Assembly (NCBI RefSeq): GCF_000696185.1
Contig: NZ_KK853997.1
Coordinates: 7,134,324 to 7,182,941 of the forward strand
Length of the DNA stretch: 48,618 nt
Direction of reading: 5' to 3'
DNA from: Kitasatospora cheerisanensis KCTC 2395
GTDB lineage: Bacteria; Actinomycetota; Actinomycetes; Streptomycetales; Streptomycetaceae
The notes beneath the pieces were generated by a model that did not search any database, had not been told where the DNA came from, and saw only the letters and a program-made list of their open reading frames with translations. This document shows, piece after piece, positions 24,930 to 34,308 of this stretch; position 1 is the stretch's first letter; every line of letters starts with the position of its first letter. Made by a program: the position numbers and the translations under genes.

Positions 24930-25336
24930 TCGGAGACGGTGTCCGGCATCTCGGTCAGGAACGGGCGGAGCTCCAGCCACTCGTGGATCGGCTCGCCGTT
25001 CGCACCCGGCGCCGCGGACAGCTCGGCGGCGCATTCGAGCGCGCGCTCGTAGGAGTCCACGTCGATCGCCATCCAGCCGGCGATCAGGTCCTTCGTCTCG
25101 GCGAACGGCCCGTCGGTGACCGGCGTGCGGCCGTCCAGGTCGGACCGCACCCAGGTGCCCAGCGGGGCGAGCGCCTGCGCGTCGACGAACTCGCCGCTCT
25201 CCCGCAGCCGGTCCGCGAAGTCGTTCATGTACGTGATGTGCGCCGAGACCTCCTCGGGCGTCCACTGGTCCATCGGCACGCAGTTCACCGCTTCCGGGTT
25301 GCCCCGGTAGTGCTTCAGCAGCAGGTACTTCGCCAT
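24926..25336 (-). CDS. DGPF/YCII-related protein, ECF42 partner
   Basis: 136 residues with MAKYLLLKHYRG and the signature TDGPFAETKDLIAGW. YCII-like ferredoxin-fold proteins of this type are the conserved neighbours and targets of ECF42 sigma factors. ATG at 25336 has GAGGAG eight bases before it; the longer reading frame upstream covers the leader and promoter and is rejected. Translationally coupled to the sigma factor gene. Confidence 0.9.
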   Translation of the reverse strand: MAKYLLLKHYRGNPEAVNCVPMDQWTPEEVSAHITYMNDFADRLRESGEFVDAQALAPLGTWVRSDLDGRTPVTDGPFAETKDLIAGWMAIDVDSYERALECAAELSAAPGANGEPIHEWLELRPFLTEMPDTVSE

Positions 25337-25389
25337 CGCTCTCACTCCTCGGTGGTGATGCGACCCATTGTGGCCGCCTTCACCCCTGG

Positions 25390-25416
25390 GACGGAGCCGC
25401 CGCAGGGTTCTCGACA
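25390..25416 (-). promoter_or_regulatory. ECF42-type promoter
   Basis: Minus strand TGTCGA (25416-25411), 17-bp spacer, CGTC (25393-25390), 53 bp before the DGPF start. TGTCGA is the -35 described for ECF42 target promoters; the operon appears self-recognised by its sigma factor. Confidence 0.65.
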
Positions 25417-25454
25417 CGGCCCGCGAAAGTTTTTTGCGGACGTGTTCGGCGCAC

Positions 25455-26675
25455 TCAGAGGAAGGTGTGACCCTCGCCGCGGTACGTCGGCACCGTCTCC
25501 ACCACCGCGTCGCCCTCGATCAGGTGCAGTTCCGGGAAGCGCTCGCACAGCTCGCCGGCCTTCGCGTGCCGGAACCATACCCGGTCGCCGATCAGCAGGT
25601 CGTCGGCGGCCGGACCCAGCAGCGGCGTCTGCACCTCGCCCGCGCCCTCCTGCGGGTCGTAGCGCAGACCGGCCGGCAGGTACGGGACGGGCGAACGGTC
25701 CGCCCCCGCCGGGCCGGACGCCGGATAGCCGCCGCCCAGCACCGTCACCACGCCGACCCCCGGCCGGCGCACCACCGGCTGCGCGAACAGCGCCGCCGGC
25801 CGGCCCCGGAACGAGCGGTAGTTGTCGAACAGCCGCGGCAGGAACAGGCCCGACCCGGCCGCCACCTCCGTCACCGCCCGCTCCGCCACCGTGGACTCCA
25901 CGCTGCCGGTGCCGCCGCCGTTCACGAACTCCAGGTCCGCGACCTGCCGCACCCGCCGCACCACCTCGGCCCGGCGCTGCGCCAACTCCGCCCGCGCCTT
26001 CGACTGCATCAGCCGGATCGCCGCCGACCGCAGCGGACGGCCCGGCACCGCGTCCCCCACGCCCGCCACGTGGCCCTCGTACGCCATCAGCCCGACCACC
26101 TCGAAGCCGCGCCGGGCGTTCACCGTCTCGGCGAAGCGGCCCAACTGCTCGGGCGTCCGCAACGGCGAACGCCGGGCGCCCACCCGGACCCGGCCGCCCA
26201 GCAGGTGGAGCGAGGTGTCCAGCTCCAGGCACACCCGCACCGTCGCGGACCCCTCGCGCGCCGCGTCGATCAGATCCAGCTGCGCGACGTCGTCCACCAG
26301 CACGGTGACCTGACGGGCCAGCTCCTGATCCGCCGTCAGCCGCCCGAACCCGGCCCGGTCCGCCGACGGGTACGCCAGCAGCACGTCCGTGAACCCGCTG
26401 CGCACCAGCCACAAGGACTCGGCGAGGGTGAAACTCATCAGCCCCGCGAAGCCGTCCCGCGCCAGCACCCGCTCCAGCAGCGCCCGGCAGCGCACCGACT
26501 TCGACGCCACCCGGACCGGCTTCCCGCCCGCCCGCCGCACCAGATCCGCGGCGTTCGCGTCGAACGTGGCCAGATCCACGATCGCCACCGGCGCATCCAG
26601 GTGCGCCGTCGCCCGGTCGTACCGAGCCCGGTCGGACACAGCGCCGCCGGGCACGGCGGTATCAGCGAGAGCCAT
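25455..26675 (-). CDS. PLP fold type III amino acid aldolase/dehydratase-like enzyme
   Basis: 406 residues. Alanine racemase-like barrel with the PLP lysine in RVASKSVRC (near 58), TSLHLLGGRVRVGARRSPL, and GGGTGSVESTV for phosphate; the C-terminal beta domain has FRHAKAGELCERF and the DSD1-like end. This family includes D-threonine aldolases and D-serine dehydratases; no racemase second Tyr is evident, so a racemase call is not made. ATG at 26675 gives a normal N terminus, although no ribosome site is clear; an upstream ATG at 26720 would read through a dyad CTACCG-GA-CGGTAG (26698-26711). Confidence 0.8.
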   Translation of the reverse strand: MALADTAVPGGAVSDRARYDRATAHLDAPVAIVDLATFDANAADLVRRAGGKPVRVASKSVRCRALLERVLARDGFAGLMSFTLAESLWLVRSGFTDVLLAYPSADRAGFGRLTADQELARQVTVLVDDVAQLDLIDAAREGSATVRVCLELDTSLHLLGGRVRVGARRSPLRTPEQLGRFAETVNARRGFEVVGLMAYEGHVAGVGDAVPGRPLRSAAIRLMQSKARAELAQRRAEVVRRVRQVADLEFVNGGGTGSVESTVAERAVTEVAAGSGLFLPRLFDNYRSFRGRPAALFAQPVVRRPGVGVVTVLGGGYPASGPAGADRSPVPYLPAGLRYDPQEGAGEVQTPLLGPAADDLLIGDRVWFRHAKAGELCERFPELHLIEGDAVVETVPTYRGEGHTFL

Positions 26676-26794
26676 GCGCGCAGACTGCCACATCCCCCTA
26701 CCGGACGGTAGATCCTCCACCCGGCCAAATCGCCCGCGCCCCCTCCTCCTCGAGCGCTATGGTCGGGGCTTTCCGCGACAAGGGGGAACGAGCC

Positions 26795-27217
26795 GTGCAC
26801 CTGCCCGACGCCTTGCTTACCGGAGCCGCCAAGGCCCGGATCAGGCAGGCCGAACACGAGGCGGCGAAGTGGTTCCCGCACAACCCCCGCGCGCGGCACG
26901 CCCACGTGTCCCTGGCCCACCACGTCGAGGGCCGGACGCACGCCGCCGAGGTGCTGGCCCGCTTGCGGAGCCAGGCGCGGAAGCCCGACGGCGCGGCGGA
27001 GTTCCGACGCCGCAAGGACCTCGACGCCGCGACGAAGCGGTACGGCAAGGCCGACCGGGAGGTGGAGTACGCGCGCAGCCAACTCCTGCGCGCACTGCGC
27101 AACCCCGGCCCGGCCCCGCAGACCCGCCCCGCCACCCCGGTCCGGCCGGCCCCCGCTCCGCCGGTCCACCGCGAGCCGATGTGGATCGGGTCGCACTGGT
27201 CCCGCAGCACGAGCTGA
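26795..27217 (+). CDS. hypothetical protein, Arg/Lys-rich
   Basis: 140 residues, not recognised. The N-terminal ~95 residues are helical and rich in Ala, Arg, His and Lys (ARIRQAEHEAAKWFPHNPRA, RRRKDLDAATKRYGKADREV); the C-terminal ~40 are Pro-rich and end in WIGSHWSRSTS. GTG at 26795 has AGGGGGAACG before it, and TATGGT at 26758-26763 could be its -10. No signal peptide, no Cys. Codon use is like the neighbours, so it is likely real. Converges with the binding protein gene. Confidence 0.6.
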   Translation: MHLPDALLTGAAKARIRQAEHEAAKWFPHNPRARHAHVSLAHHVEGRTHAAEVLARLRSQARKPDGAAEFRRRKDLDAATKRYGKADREVEYARSQLLRALRNPGPAPQTRPATPVRPAPAPPVHREPMWIGSHWSRSTS

Positions 27218-27240
27218 GCCCGCCCGGGCCGTCCGGCCGG

Positions 27241-28281
27241 TCAGCCGGTGTGCAGGATCCGGAAGCGGTCGGGGTCCGCCGGGTCGCGGTCGGCGACCTG
27301 GACCGGGGGCCAGGCCCACTGCCAGACGCCGATGCCCGGGACCTGTTCGAAGCGGATCGGGCCGCGGGTGCCGGTGACCCGGACGTCCGCCCACTTGGTC
27401 GTCGCCGAACCGAGCATCGCCGCAAGGACGGTGACGGTGTCCCAGCCCTCGAAGGCGACGAAGGACGGCTCCCGGCCGAACTGCCCGTGCAGGGCGTCCG
27501 CGACCCTCGCGCCCAGCGGGGAGAGCCGCTCGGGCAGGTAGCGGAGGAACGGCACGCCGGCGCCGGCCGGGCCGAGGAGGGCGGCCCACTCGGTGAACTC
27601 GGGCTGCCCGGCCGGGGCGCCGATCAGCAGGCCGGCGAGGCGCGGGTCCTGCCGGAGGGCGCGGACGAGCGGGACGGCCGGGTCGGGGAAACCGGTGAGC
27701 AGCAGGACGGCGGTGGCGTCGGAGGCCGCGAGCGCGTCGCACACCGCGGCCGGGTCGATCCCCAGTTCGAGCACGCTGCCGCCGTGCGCCGCGAGGTGCG
27801 CGCGCAGGATGCGGGTGCCGGACTCCCAGTAGGCGCCGCGCTGGGTGGCGACGGCGAGGTGCCGGTGTCCGGCGGCGAGCAGGTGGTCGCCGTAGATCCG
27901 CCAGCCGTGCGACTGGGCGGGGGAGAGGCGGGCCACCCGGTCCGTCGGCCGTGCGGTCAGGGCGTCGAGGACCGCGGAGGAGCAGAGGAACGGCACGCCG
28001 AGTTCGTCGGCCCGCGCCGCGACCGCCCGGGCCACCACGCTGTGGTACTCGCCGGCCAGTGCCGCCACCCCGAGGCCGGCCAGTTCGGTGACGGCCGCGG
28101 CCGCGCGGGCCGGGTCCGCCGCGGTGTCCCGCACCAGCAGCTCCACCGGACGCCCGTCCACGCCACCCGCCGCGTTGACCTCGCGGACGGCCAACTCCAT
28201 TCCGCCCAGCAGCTGTTGACCCGCCTCCAGCCACCCGGGCCGACTCAGCGGAACCAGCACACCGATACGAACCGCCCCCAT
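27241..28281 (-). CDS. Leu/Ile/Val-type substrate-binding domain protein without signal peptide
   Basis: 346 residues of a type I periplasmic-binding fold (Peripla_BP_6): RIGVLVPLSRPGWLEAGQQ, VNAAGGVDGRPVELLVRDTA, YHSVVARAVAARADELGVP and FEGWDTVTVLAAML. Branched-chain amino acid ABC binding proteins and amide sensors (AmiC-like) share this fold. Here the chain starts directly at the first strand: no Sec or lipoprotein signal is encoded in frame up to 28308, and no permease or ATPase genes are nearby. An intracellular ligand-sensing role (AmiC/TransD-like) is therefore possible. ATG at 28281 chosen after GTGGTGGGG. Confidence 0.78.
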   Translation of the reverse strand: MGAVRIGVLVPLSRPGWLEAGQQLLGGMELAVREVNAAGGVDGRPVELLVRDTAADPARAAAAVTELAGLGVAALAGEYHSVVARAVAARADELGVPFLCSSAVLDALTARPTDRVARLSPAQSHGWRIYGDHLLAAGHRHLAVATQRGAYWESGTRILRAHLAAHGGSVLELGIDPAAVCDALAASDATAVLLLTGFPDPAVPLVRALRQDPRLAGLLIGAPAGQPEFTEWAALLGPAGAGVPFLRYLPERLSPLGARVADALHGQFGREPSFVAFEGWDTVTVLAAMLGSATTKWADVRVTGTRGPIRFEQVPGIGVWQWAWPPVQVADRDPADPDRFRILHTG

Positions 28282-28358
28282 GACCCCACCACTCCCGTCC
28301 GCCGACACATCGTCGGACCATCATGGCGGACGCGGGGGCCGCACCACCGGCGCGAGGG

Positions 28359-28670
28359 TCAGCGCACGTCCCGGGCCACGCCGCCCGCCTTGCGGAGCTG
28401 CTCGCCCAGCTTGACCGCGGTGGCCGCCGCCTCGGTGACCAGCCCGGCGGCCTGCACCGCCTGCGGATCGGCGGTCAGCTTCGGCAGCGCGTCGGCCTGC
28501 TGGCGCAGCAGGTCCGCGAGGGCGGAGACCAGGTGGTCCATCCGCTCCAGGGAGTTGGCGGCGTCCGCCGGCCGGTCCCAGGCGGCGCGGCCGCCCGCCA
28601 CGTCCTTCGCCGCGACGGCCACCGCCTCGGCCGCGCCCCGCACCGCGAACATCGGGTCGTACGTTCCCAC
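28359..28670 (-). CDS. small helical hypothetical protein
   Basis: 103 residues, almost wholly alpha-helical (AAEAVAVAAKDVAGG, MDHLVSALADLLRQQADALP, AATAVKLGEQLRKAGGVA), lacking Cys. No WxG motif, though the size and two-helix look resemble WXG100-like proteins. GTG at 28670 has AAGGGGAG before it; ATG 33 bases further in is an alternative start. Divergent from the SseB-like gene. Function unknown. Confidence 0.55.
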   Translation of the reverse strand: MGTYDPMFAVRGAAEAVAVAAKDVAGGRAAWDRPADAANSLERMDHLVSALADLLRQQADALPKLTADPQAVQAAGLVTEAAATAVKLGEQLRKAGGVARDVR

Positions 28671-28850
28671 GATCTCCCCTTCCACCGGCAGGTATCCGTC
28701 CAGCGTGCCCCACCCGCCACCCGCACGGGGGAAATCCGCCCCACCGGCCACGACGCGTCCGCCCCCCGGCGCGACCGCCCGGCCGCCGCGCCCCACACCG
28801 GCGAGCCGCCGCGCCCCGCACCGCCCGACCGGCCCGAGGTAAACGTGGCA

Positions 28851-28856
28851 TACGCT
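28851..28856 (+). promoter_or_regulatory. -10 element for leaderless SseB-like gene
   Basis: TACGCT, six bases before GTG at 28863 and with no ribosome site between. The -35 region is not clear. Confidence 0.4.
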
Positions 28857-28862
28857 CGACGG

Positions 28863-29597
28863 GTGGAGCGCAAGAACATCCCCGATCCCGGGTTCGCCGC
28901 GGACGACGGCAGTGCCGACCCCGTCCTCGCCGCGGCCCTCGCCGCCTGGCAGCAGGACCCGTCCGCCGAGGGCGAGTTGCTGGCCGCGTTGACGCCGAGC
29001 CGGCTGATGGTGCCGATCGTCGCCGTGCTGGGGGAGGTGGAGTACGACGAGAACGGGCACAAGCACGAGAAGACCAGCGACATGGCGGTGCCGGTGCTGG
29101 AGGCCGCCGACGGGCGGCGCGCGCTGCCCGCGTTCACCTCGATGGAGACCATGACGCGCTGGCGCGCGGACGCCCGCCCCGCGCCGGTGGTCGCCCCGCA
29201 GGCCGCGATGGTCGCGTTCTCCGAGCGAGCCGACATCCTGCTGGTCGACCCGGCCGGCCCGGTCACCTACCAGCTGTCCGGCGCCCGGCTGCGCGCCGTC
29301 GCCGAGAACCGGCCCTACCTGCCGCCGCACACCGACCCCGAGGTGCACCGGGCGCTGCGCGAACTGCTGGCCGCCGAGCCGGAGATCGCCGCCGCTCACC
29401 TCGCCCCGGCCCCCGACGCGGACGCCACCCTGGCCCTGGTCCTCGCCGACCCCGCCGCCGACCCCCGCCCGCTCGCCGCCCGCCTCGGCCGGGCCCTCGC
29501 CGCCGACGACACCCTGCGCCTGCGCCTGGACCACGGCCTCCAGCTGGCGTTCCTGGCCCAACAACTCGACCAGAAACCGTTCTTCACTCGCACCTGA
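28863..29597 (+). CDS. SseB N-terminal domain protein
   Basis: 244 residues. Contains the SseB-type beta/alpha layout: LMVPIVAVLGEVEY, SDMAVPVLEAADGRRALPAF, SMETMTRWRADARP and ERADILLVDPAGPVTYQLSG; the C-terminal part (LALVLADPAADPRPLAARLG) is a second small alpha/beta domain. Such proteins are widespread in Streptomyces and their role is unclear; in enteric bacteria the name comes from serine sensitivity enhancement. GTG at 28863 is chosen from the -10 spacing; longer frames run into non-coding DNA. Confidence 0.8.
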   Translation: MERKNIPDPGFAADDGSADPVLAAALAAWQQDPSAEGELLAALTPSRLMVPIVAVLGEVEYDENGHKHEKTSDMAVPVLEAADGRRALPAFTSMETMTRWRADARPAPVVAPQAAMVAFSERADILLVDPAGPVTYQLSGARLRAVAENRPYLPPHTDPEVHRALRELLAAEPEIAAAHLAPAPDADATLALVLADPAADPRPLAARLGRALAADDTLRLRLDHGLQLAFLAQQLDQKPFFTRT

Positions 29598-29739
29598 CAC
29601 GAACGGGTGAACTCACGCAGGGGCGGTTCGTGTTCGGAGTGTTGCGGCCGAACGGGGGACCGCCCTCGCTACGTTGTGGCTCCCGGACCGGGCGGCAGTC
29701 GGACCGTCCGCCGGTCGGCTTCGTGCGTGAGGGGAATCC

Positions 29740-30093
29740 GTGTTCTCGAGGACCAAGAGGATCGTCTGTTCGCTGGCCACCGCGTTCGCGGCGGCGCTCG
29801 CGTTCACCGTCAGCGTGCCCGGCGGCCACGCGTTCGCCATCGACCACATCGAGTGCGTGGGCGGTGCGGACTACCTGAAGATCTGGTCGCACCTGGACGG
29901 CCGGGAGAGCGTCGACTGCTACGCGAACGGCGGCCGGACCGACTTCGGCGACTGGTGGGTGGACCGGATCTCCACCGGCAACAATGACCTGATCTACTAC
30001 GACGCCAACGGCGACTCGGTCCGGATCGACCGCTGGACGGACATCACCTTCCCCAACAACCCGCCGAAGGTCCGCTCCATCCAGATCGTCTGA
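29740..30093 (+). CDS. secreted small protein, beta/gamma-crystallin-like (SKLP type)
   Basis: 117 residues. Signal peptide (KRIVCSLATAFAAALAFTV, cleavage likely after GHAFA) and an ~84-residue mature domain with two Cys, IDHIECVGGADYLKIWSH, ESVDCYANGG and WWVDRISTGNNDLIYYD, resembling the Streptomyces killer toxin-like protein fold, a beta/gamma-crystallin relative. GTG at 29740 with GAGGGGAATCC before it. Could be an antifungal or cell-surface factor; assignment by resemblance only. Followed by a strong hairpin terminator. Confidence 0.65.
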   Translation: MFSRTKRIVCSLATAFAAALAFTVSVPGGHAFAIDHIECVGGADYLKIWSHLDGRESVDCYANGGRTDFGDWWVDRISTGNNDLIYYDANGDSVRIDRWTDITFPNNPPKVRSIQIV

Positions 30094-30102
30094 ACCCCCG
30101 TC

Positions 30103-30143
30103 CCGGGCCCCGTGGTTGACGCACCGTCAGCCACGGGGCCCGG
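30103..30143. terminator. hairpin terminator between convergent genes
   Basis: 13-bp perfect stem (CCGGGCCCCGTGG at 30103-30115 with 30131-30143), one T-G pair, then TGACG/CGTCA closing a 3-nt loop: 19 stacked pairs. Lies between the crystallin-like gene and the end of the phospholipase gene. Confidence 0.9.
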
Positions 30144-30151
30144 CGGTCGGG

Positions 30152-33100
30152 TCAGCCAGTGACCGGGCGGACGTCCAGGCGGACGTGGTCGACGGCCCAG
30201 TACCAGTTGTTGCCCGCGTCGTACATGCGGAACTCGAGGGTCACCGACTTCGCGCCCGCCGGGACGGCGAACTGGCGGGCGACGAAGGTGTTCTGGGCGT
30301 CCTTGCCGGCGTTGTCGTTGCCGGTGGCGTCGCTGCTGTAGCTGAGCAGCCGGGTCTTCTCGCCGGTGTCGAAGACCGCGGTGACGGTCGCCTTCTGGGG
30401 AGCCTCCTGGCGGTAGTGGGAGTCGAAGCCGAGGTGCAGGGTGCTGGTGCCGGCCGGGATCGGGACGGCGGGGGAGACCAGCGTGGAGTCGAACTTGCCC
30501 TTGGCGGACGGGGATCCGGTGTCGTCCCAGTCGTCGGGGTCGGCGACGGCGAGGACACCGAGGCCGCGGGTGAAGTTGCCGCGGTCCTGGCCGGCGGGGG
30601 TGGACCACTCGCGCTTGGTGTGGAAGGTCCAGCCCTGCAGCCGGACGGTGCCCTGCGGCATGCCGGGGGCGTTGACCACCGACCAGCCGGCCGGGGCCTT
30701 CGCGGTCCAGCCGAGCACGCCCGACACGGCGGTGAGCTGCGGCGCCAGCGACTCGAAGTCCTCGCCGAGCAGGTACCCGGCCATCGACGGGGCGGTGCGC
30801 GCCGCCACCTCGCCGTCGGCGACCGCGTAGCGCGCACCGGCGGCGGCGCGCGCGGTGACCAGGAGCCGGCTGGTGCCGGTCGCGGCGAGCGTCGCGGGCG
30901 GCAGCACCTCCCACTCGGCGTCAACGGTCTGTCCGGCGGCGAGGGTCGACGGCGGCGCGGTCAGCACGGTCGGCGCGGGCCAGCCGGCCGGCAGCAGCGG
31001 CCGGGCTCCAGCGCCGAGACGTCGGCGGTGGCGGTGAACCGGGCCTTGAGCCGGCGGGCCGACCGGCAGCAGCAGCGGCTCGTCGATGGTGGTGGACGCG
31101 GAGCCGAGCGCGACGTCCAGCACCAGCGGGTCGGCCAGGCCGATCGCCGGGTCGGTGAAGCCGACGGCCTGGTTCGGCAGCCGGCCGGCCCGGCGGAAGC
31201 GGTAGCGGGCGTCGTCCCGGGCGGTGACCACGACGTCGTACCAACCCTCCTTGCCCACCGGCAGGTTGACCACCGCGGACTCGCCCGCGCCGAGCCGCAC
31301 CTCGCGCTGCCCGCCGCCGTAGGCGAGGTCGCCGACGGTCATCACCGGCTGACGTCGGTCCGGTTGGCGACCTCGACGGCCAGCTGCCAGCCGCCCCCCG
31401 CCGTCCTCGGAGACGGACGCCCCGTAGGAGCCGGCCGCGTCGCCGCGCAGGTGCCACAGTGCGCCGTTCGGGCCGTGCAGGCGCAGGTCGTAGCCGTCCG
31501 GGCCGACCTGCCAGCTGTCGGAGAGCTTGCCCTTGACGTCCACCGTGTAGTGCCGGGGCGCGGTGCCGGGCTCGGGGTAGGCGGCGATCACCGCGCCCTG
31601 CCGGCCGGGGTTGGCGAGGTCCAGGGTGAGCACGCCCTTGCGGACCCGGCCTTGACCTGCAGGTGGTAGGGGACCGGCCGGGCGGTGCGGGTGCCGCGCG
31701 GCTGCTGCGGGAAGGCCTGCGGCTTGGGGACGGTCGGCGCGGGCAGCTTGCCGGTGTCGGTGACCTTCTGCCGGTTGCCGGAGGTGTCGGGCAGCGCGGG
31801 CCACACCGGGTCCTGCCCGGAGAAGTCGAACAGGTTGGTGAGGTCGCCGGTGATCGCCCGCCGCCACGGCGAGATGTTCGGCTCGGCGACGCCGAAGCGC
31901 TTCTCCAGCAGCCGGATCACCGAGGTGTGGTCGTACACCGTGGAGTCGACCACGCCGCCGCGGGTCCACGGCGAGACCACCACCATCGCACCCGCACGCC
32001 CAGGCCCATCGGGAACGGCCCGGCCACCAGGGTCTCCCCGGCGGCAGCGCGGCGGACCAACCCAGGCTGCCGTCCGCGTTCCTGACGCGGTACCGGCCGT
32101 CCTGACCGACCACCCGGTGGTAGGTCGAGCCGCCCTTGGACACCCGCACCACCCACCTCGCCGTCCACGGAGACGGTGGACGCGCCGCGCCCGGCGGCCA
32201 GCGGCGGGACGGGCGGCAGCTGGTGGTCGAAGAAGCCGCCGTGCTCGTCGTAGTTGAGGATGAACACGGTCTTCGCCCACACCTCGGGCTTGGCGGCGAG
32301 CGCCGCCAGCAGCCGGGCGTCAGGTGCTCGCCGTTCGGCGGCGCGTAGTTGGCGTGCTCGGACAGCGCGGCGGGCGCGATCAGCCAGGACACCTGCGGCA
32401 GCTTGTCGGCCTGCACGTCGGCGGCGAACGCGTCCACCAGGGCGTCGCCCATCGCGAACGGGTCGCCCTTCTTCGCCGGGTCGCCGACCTGCCGCAGACC
32501 GCGCTCGTACAGCGCCGAACCGGGCTCGGCGTTGTGGAAGCTGGTGAACCAGGCCAGCGCGTTGTCGTCGAAGTTGTCGAGCGCCTGGTAGGTCTGCCAG
32601 CTGACGCCGGCCTGCTCCAGCCGCTCCGCGTAGGTGGTCCACTCGAACCCGGCGGCGGCTCGGAGTTGTCGGTCACCGGGGTGTCCCGGACGGTGCCGCC
32701 GCTGGTGCCCGTCATCAGGTGCTCCGCGGTTGGTGTTGGTGTTGCACTGCACCGAGGCGTAGTACGCGTCGCAGGTGGTGAACACCGAGGCCAGCGCGTG
32801 GTAGAAGGGCATGTCGGCGCTCTCGTAGTAGCCCTGGCCGAGCCAGCCGGAGGAGCGCCGGTCACCGAGCCGTCCGCCCCGCCGTCGTTTCCAGGCGTTC
32901 ATCGAGTCGACGTAGCCGAAGGCCGGCGCACCCTGCTGGTAGGCGCTGGTGTGGGCGGCGTTCATCGGGTACGGCAGCAGGTAGCCCTCGGCCCGGGACG
33001 GGTCGGCTGGTGGAACACCGAGCGGCCGTTGACGCCGCCGCCGCCCCGCCGCGCGTCGCCGAAGCCGCGCACGCCGGGCAGGTGCCGAAGTAGTGGTCGA

Positions 33101-33264
33101 ACGCCCGGTTCTCCTGCATGAAGATCACCACGTGCTGGATGTCCTCCAGCCTGCCCGGCGGGCGGGGCGGCCAGCGCCTGACGGACGCTCAGCGGCAGCG
33201 CGGACAGCACGGCCGCGGCGGCGGCGCCGCCGAGCAGGGTACGGCGCGACAGTTCGGGACTCAT
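30152..33264 (-). pseudogene. phosphocholine-specific phospholipase C, many frame changes
   Basis: Recognisable in pieces across all three minus frames. Starts at ATG 33264 after GAGGAGCCCCG with a Tat signal (SRRTLLGGAAAAAVLSALPL), then VIFMQENRAFDHYFGTCP, ASVFTTCDAYYASVQCNTN, HLMTGTSGG, FILNYDEHGGFFDHQLPPV, VVVSPWTRGGVVDSTVYDHT and SVIRLLEKRFGV, all hallmarks of the acid phosphatase/PLC-N family; later parts match the C-terminal phospholipase domains, and the last ~200 residues are a jelly-roll-like domain (TFHTKREWSTPAGQDRGNF, MYDAGNNWYWAVDHVRLDV). At least ten frame changes occur between about 33170 and 31000; from 30990 to the stop the frame is clean. Because every piece keeps its conserved residues, base-calling indels are likelier than true decay. 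Secreted lipid or phosphate-scavenging enzyme if intact. Confidence 0.8.
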
Positions 33265-33493
33265 CGGGGCTCCTCGTACGCGGTGCCGGGCTTCTCCGCC
33301 CGGCCGCGACCATTCGTAGGCGGCGCAGGTGGACTGGACCAGTGCGGCGGATGACGGGCGGATGACGCGCTCCGCAACCTGTACAGACATCTCGCCCCGG
33401 CCGGTCCGGGCCGGAAACCCCGTGACGTCCCGCGACCCCGAGGGGTAATATTCCCAAGCGTCGAATGACCCTTACCAAATCTGGAGCGTGCCC

Positions 33494-34225
33494 ATGCCCG
33501 ACGACCCGACCGTCCCCGCCCTCGTCCGGGCCTGGATCAGTGGCTGGACGGTCTCCCGCGGCGCCGCCGATCCCCGGCCCGAGCCGTGGGGCTGGACCAT
33601 CGACGTCGGCCGGTACCGCCACCCCTGGCGCCACGTCCTGCCCGCCCCCACCGAGGCGGAGGTCCGCAAGCTCACCGAGGGCACCACCGTCCCGTGGACG
33701 TGGCTCAAGCTGTTCGGCGTCGACGAGCGCGCCCTGCCGTGGATCGGCCCCGGCTGGCACCTGGACGTCCCGGGCCACCTGATGACCCGTCAACTGCGCC
33801 CGGAGGCCCCGACCGTCCCGGCCGGCTACCGGATCACCACCTGGAGCCGGGGCGGCGTGATCCACGCCCTGGTCCGCACCGCCGACGGCGCGTACGCGGC
33901 CCGCGGACAGATCGGCCTCGGGCCCGCCGACGCGCTCGGCACCGGCCCGCTCGGCGGCGACGCGCTCGGCGGGGCAGCGCCGCTGCTCGCCGTCGTGGAC
34001 CAGGTCGAGACCGAGCCCGAGCACCGCCGCCGCGGTCTCGGCTCACTGCTGATGCGCACCCTGCAGAGCGAGGCGCACGCGGCCGGCGCACGCACCGGCC
34101 TGCTGGTCGGCACCACCGAGGGCCGCGCCCTCTACGCCGCGCTCGGCTGGCAGTGGCACGCCCCGATGCTCAGCCTCTGGTACGACCCGGCCACGCCGGG
34201 GGAGTTCCCGCTCGGCGGCTCCTGA
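33494..34225 (+). CDS. GNAT family acetyltransferase
   Basis: 243 residues. The C-terminal half is a GNAT domain with VDQVETEPEHRRRGLGSLLM (acetyl-CoA loop RRRGLG) and TEGRALYAALGWQWHAPML. The N-terminal half is an accessory region with several Trp residues (WISGWTV, WGWTIDVGRYRHPW). ATG at 33494 is seven bases after GGAG; GTG at 33488 is too close to it. Substrate unknown. Divergent from the phospholipase gene. Confidence 0.85.
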   Translation: MPDDPTVPALVRAWISGWTVSRGAADPRPEPWGWTIDVGRYRHPWRHVLPAPTEAEVRKLTEGTTVPWTWLKLFGVDERALPWIGPGWHLDVPGHLMTRQLRPEAPTVPAGYRITTWSRGGVIHALVRTADGAYAARGQIGLGPADALGTGPLGGDALGGAAPLLAVVDQVETEPEHRRRGLGSLLMRTLQSEAHAAGARTGLLVGTTEGRALYAALGWQWHAPMLSLWYDPATPGEFPLGGS

Positions 34226-34308
34226 CGCAGCGGGCCCGGGAATGCCGACGCCCGCCGGGAGGGCGCTCTCCGGGCGGGCGGTGATCGGTGGGGGATGCGC
34301 GGCCGAGG

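Noticed and set aside
30116..31669. Plus-strand frame opposite the phospholipase gene
   Set aside because: Composition of an antisense shadow and no ribosome site; the opposite strand carries recognisable domains.
30990..33170. Programmed frameshifting in the phospholipase gene
   Set aside because: Too many switches in too short a distance and no slippery heptamers or stimulatory structures repeated at them.
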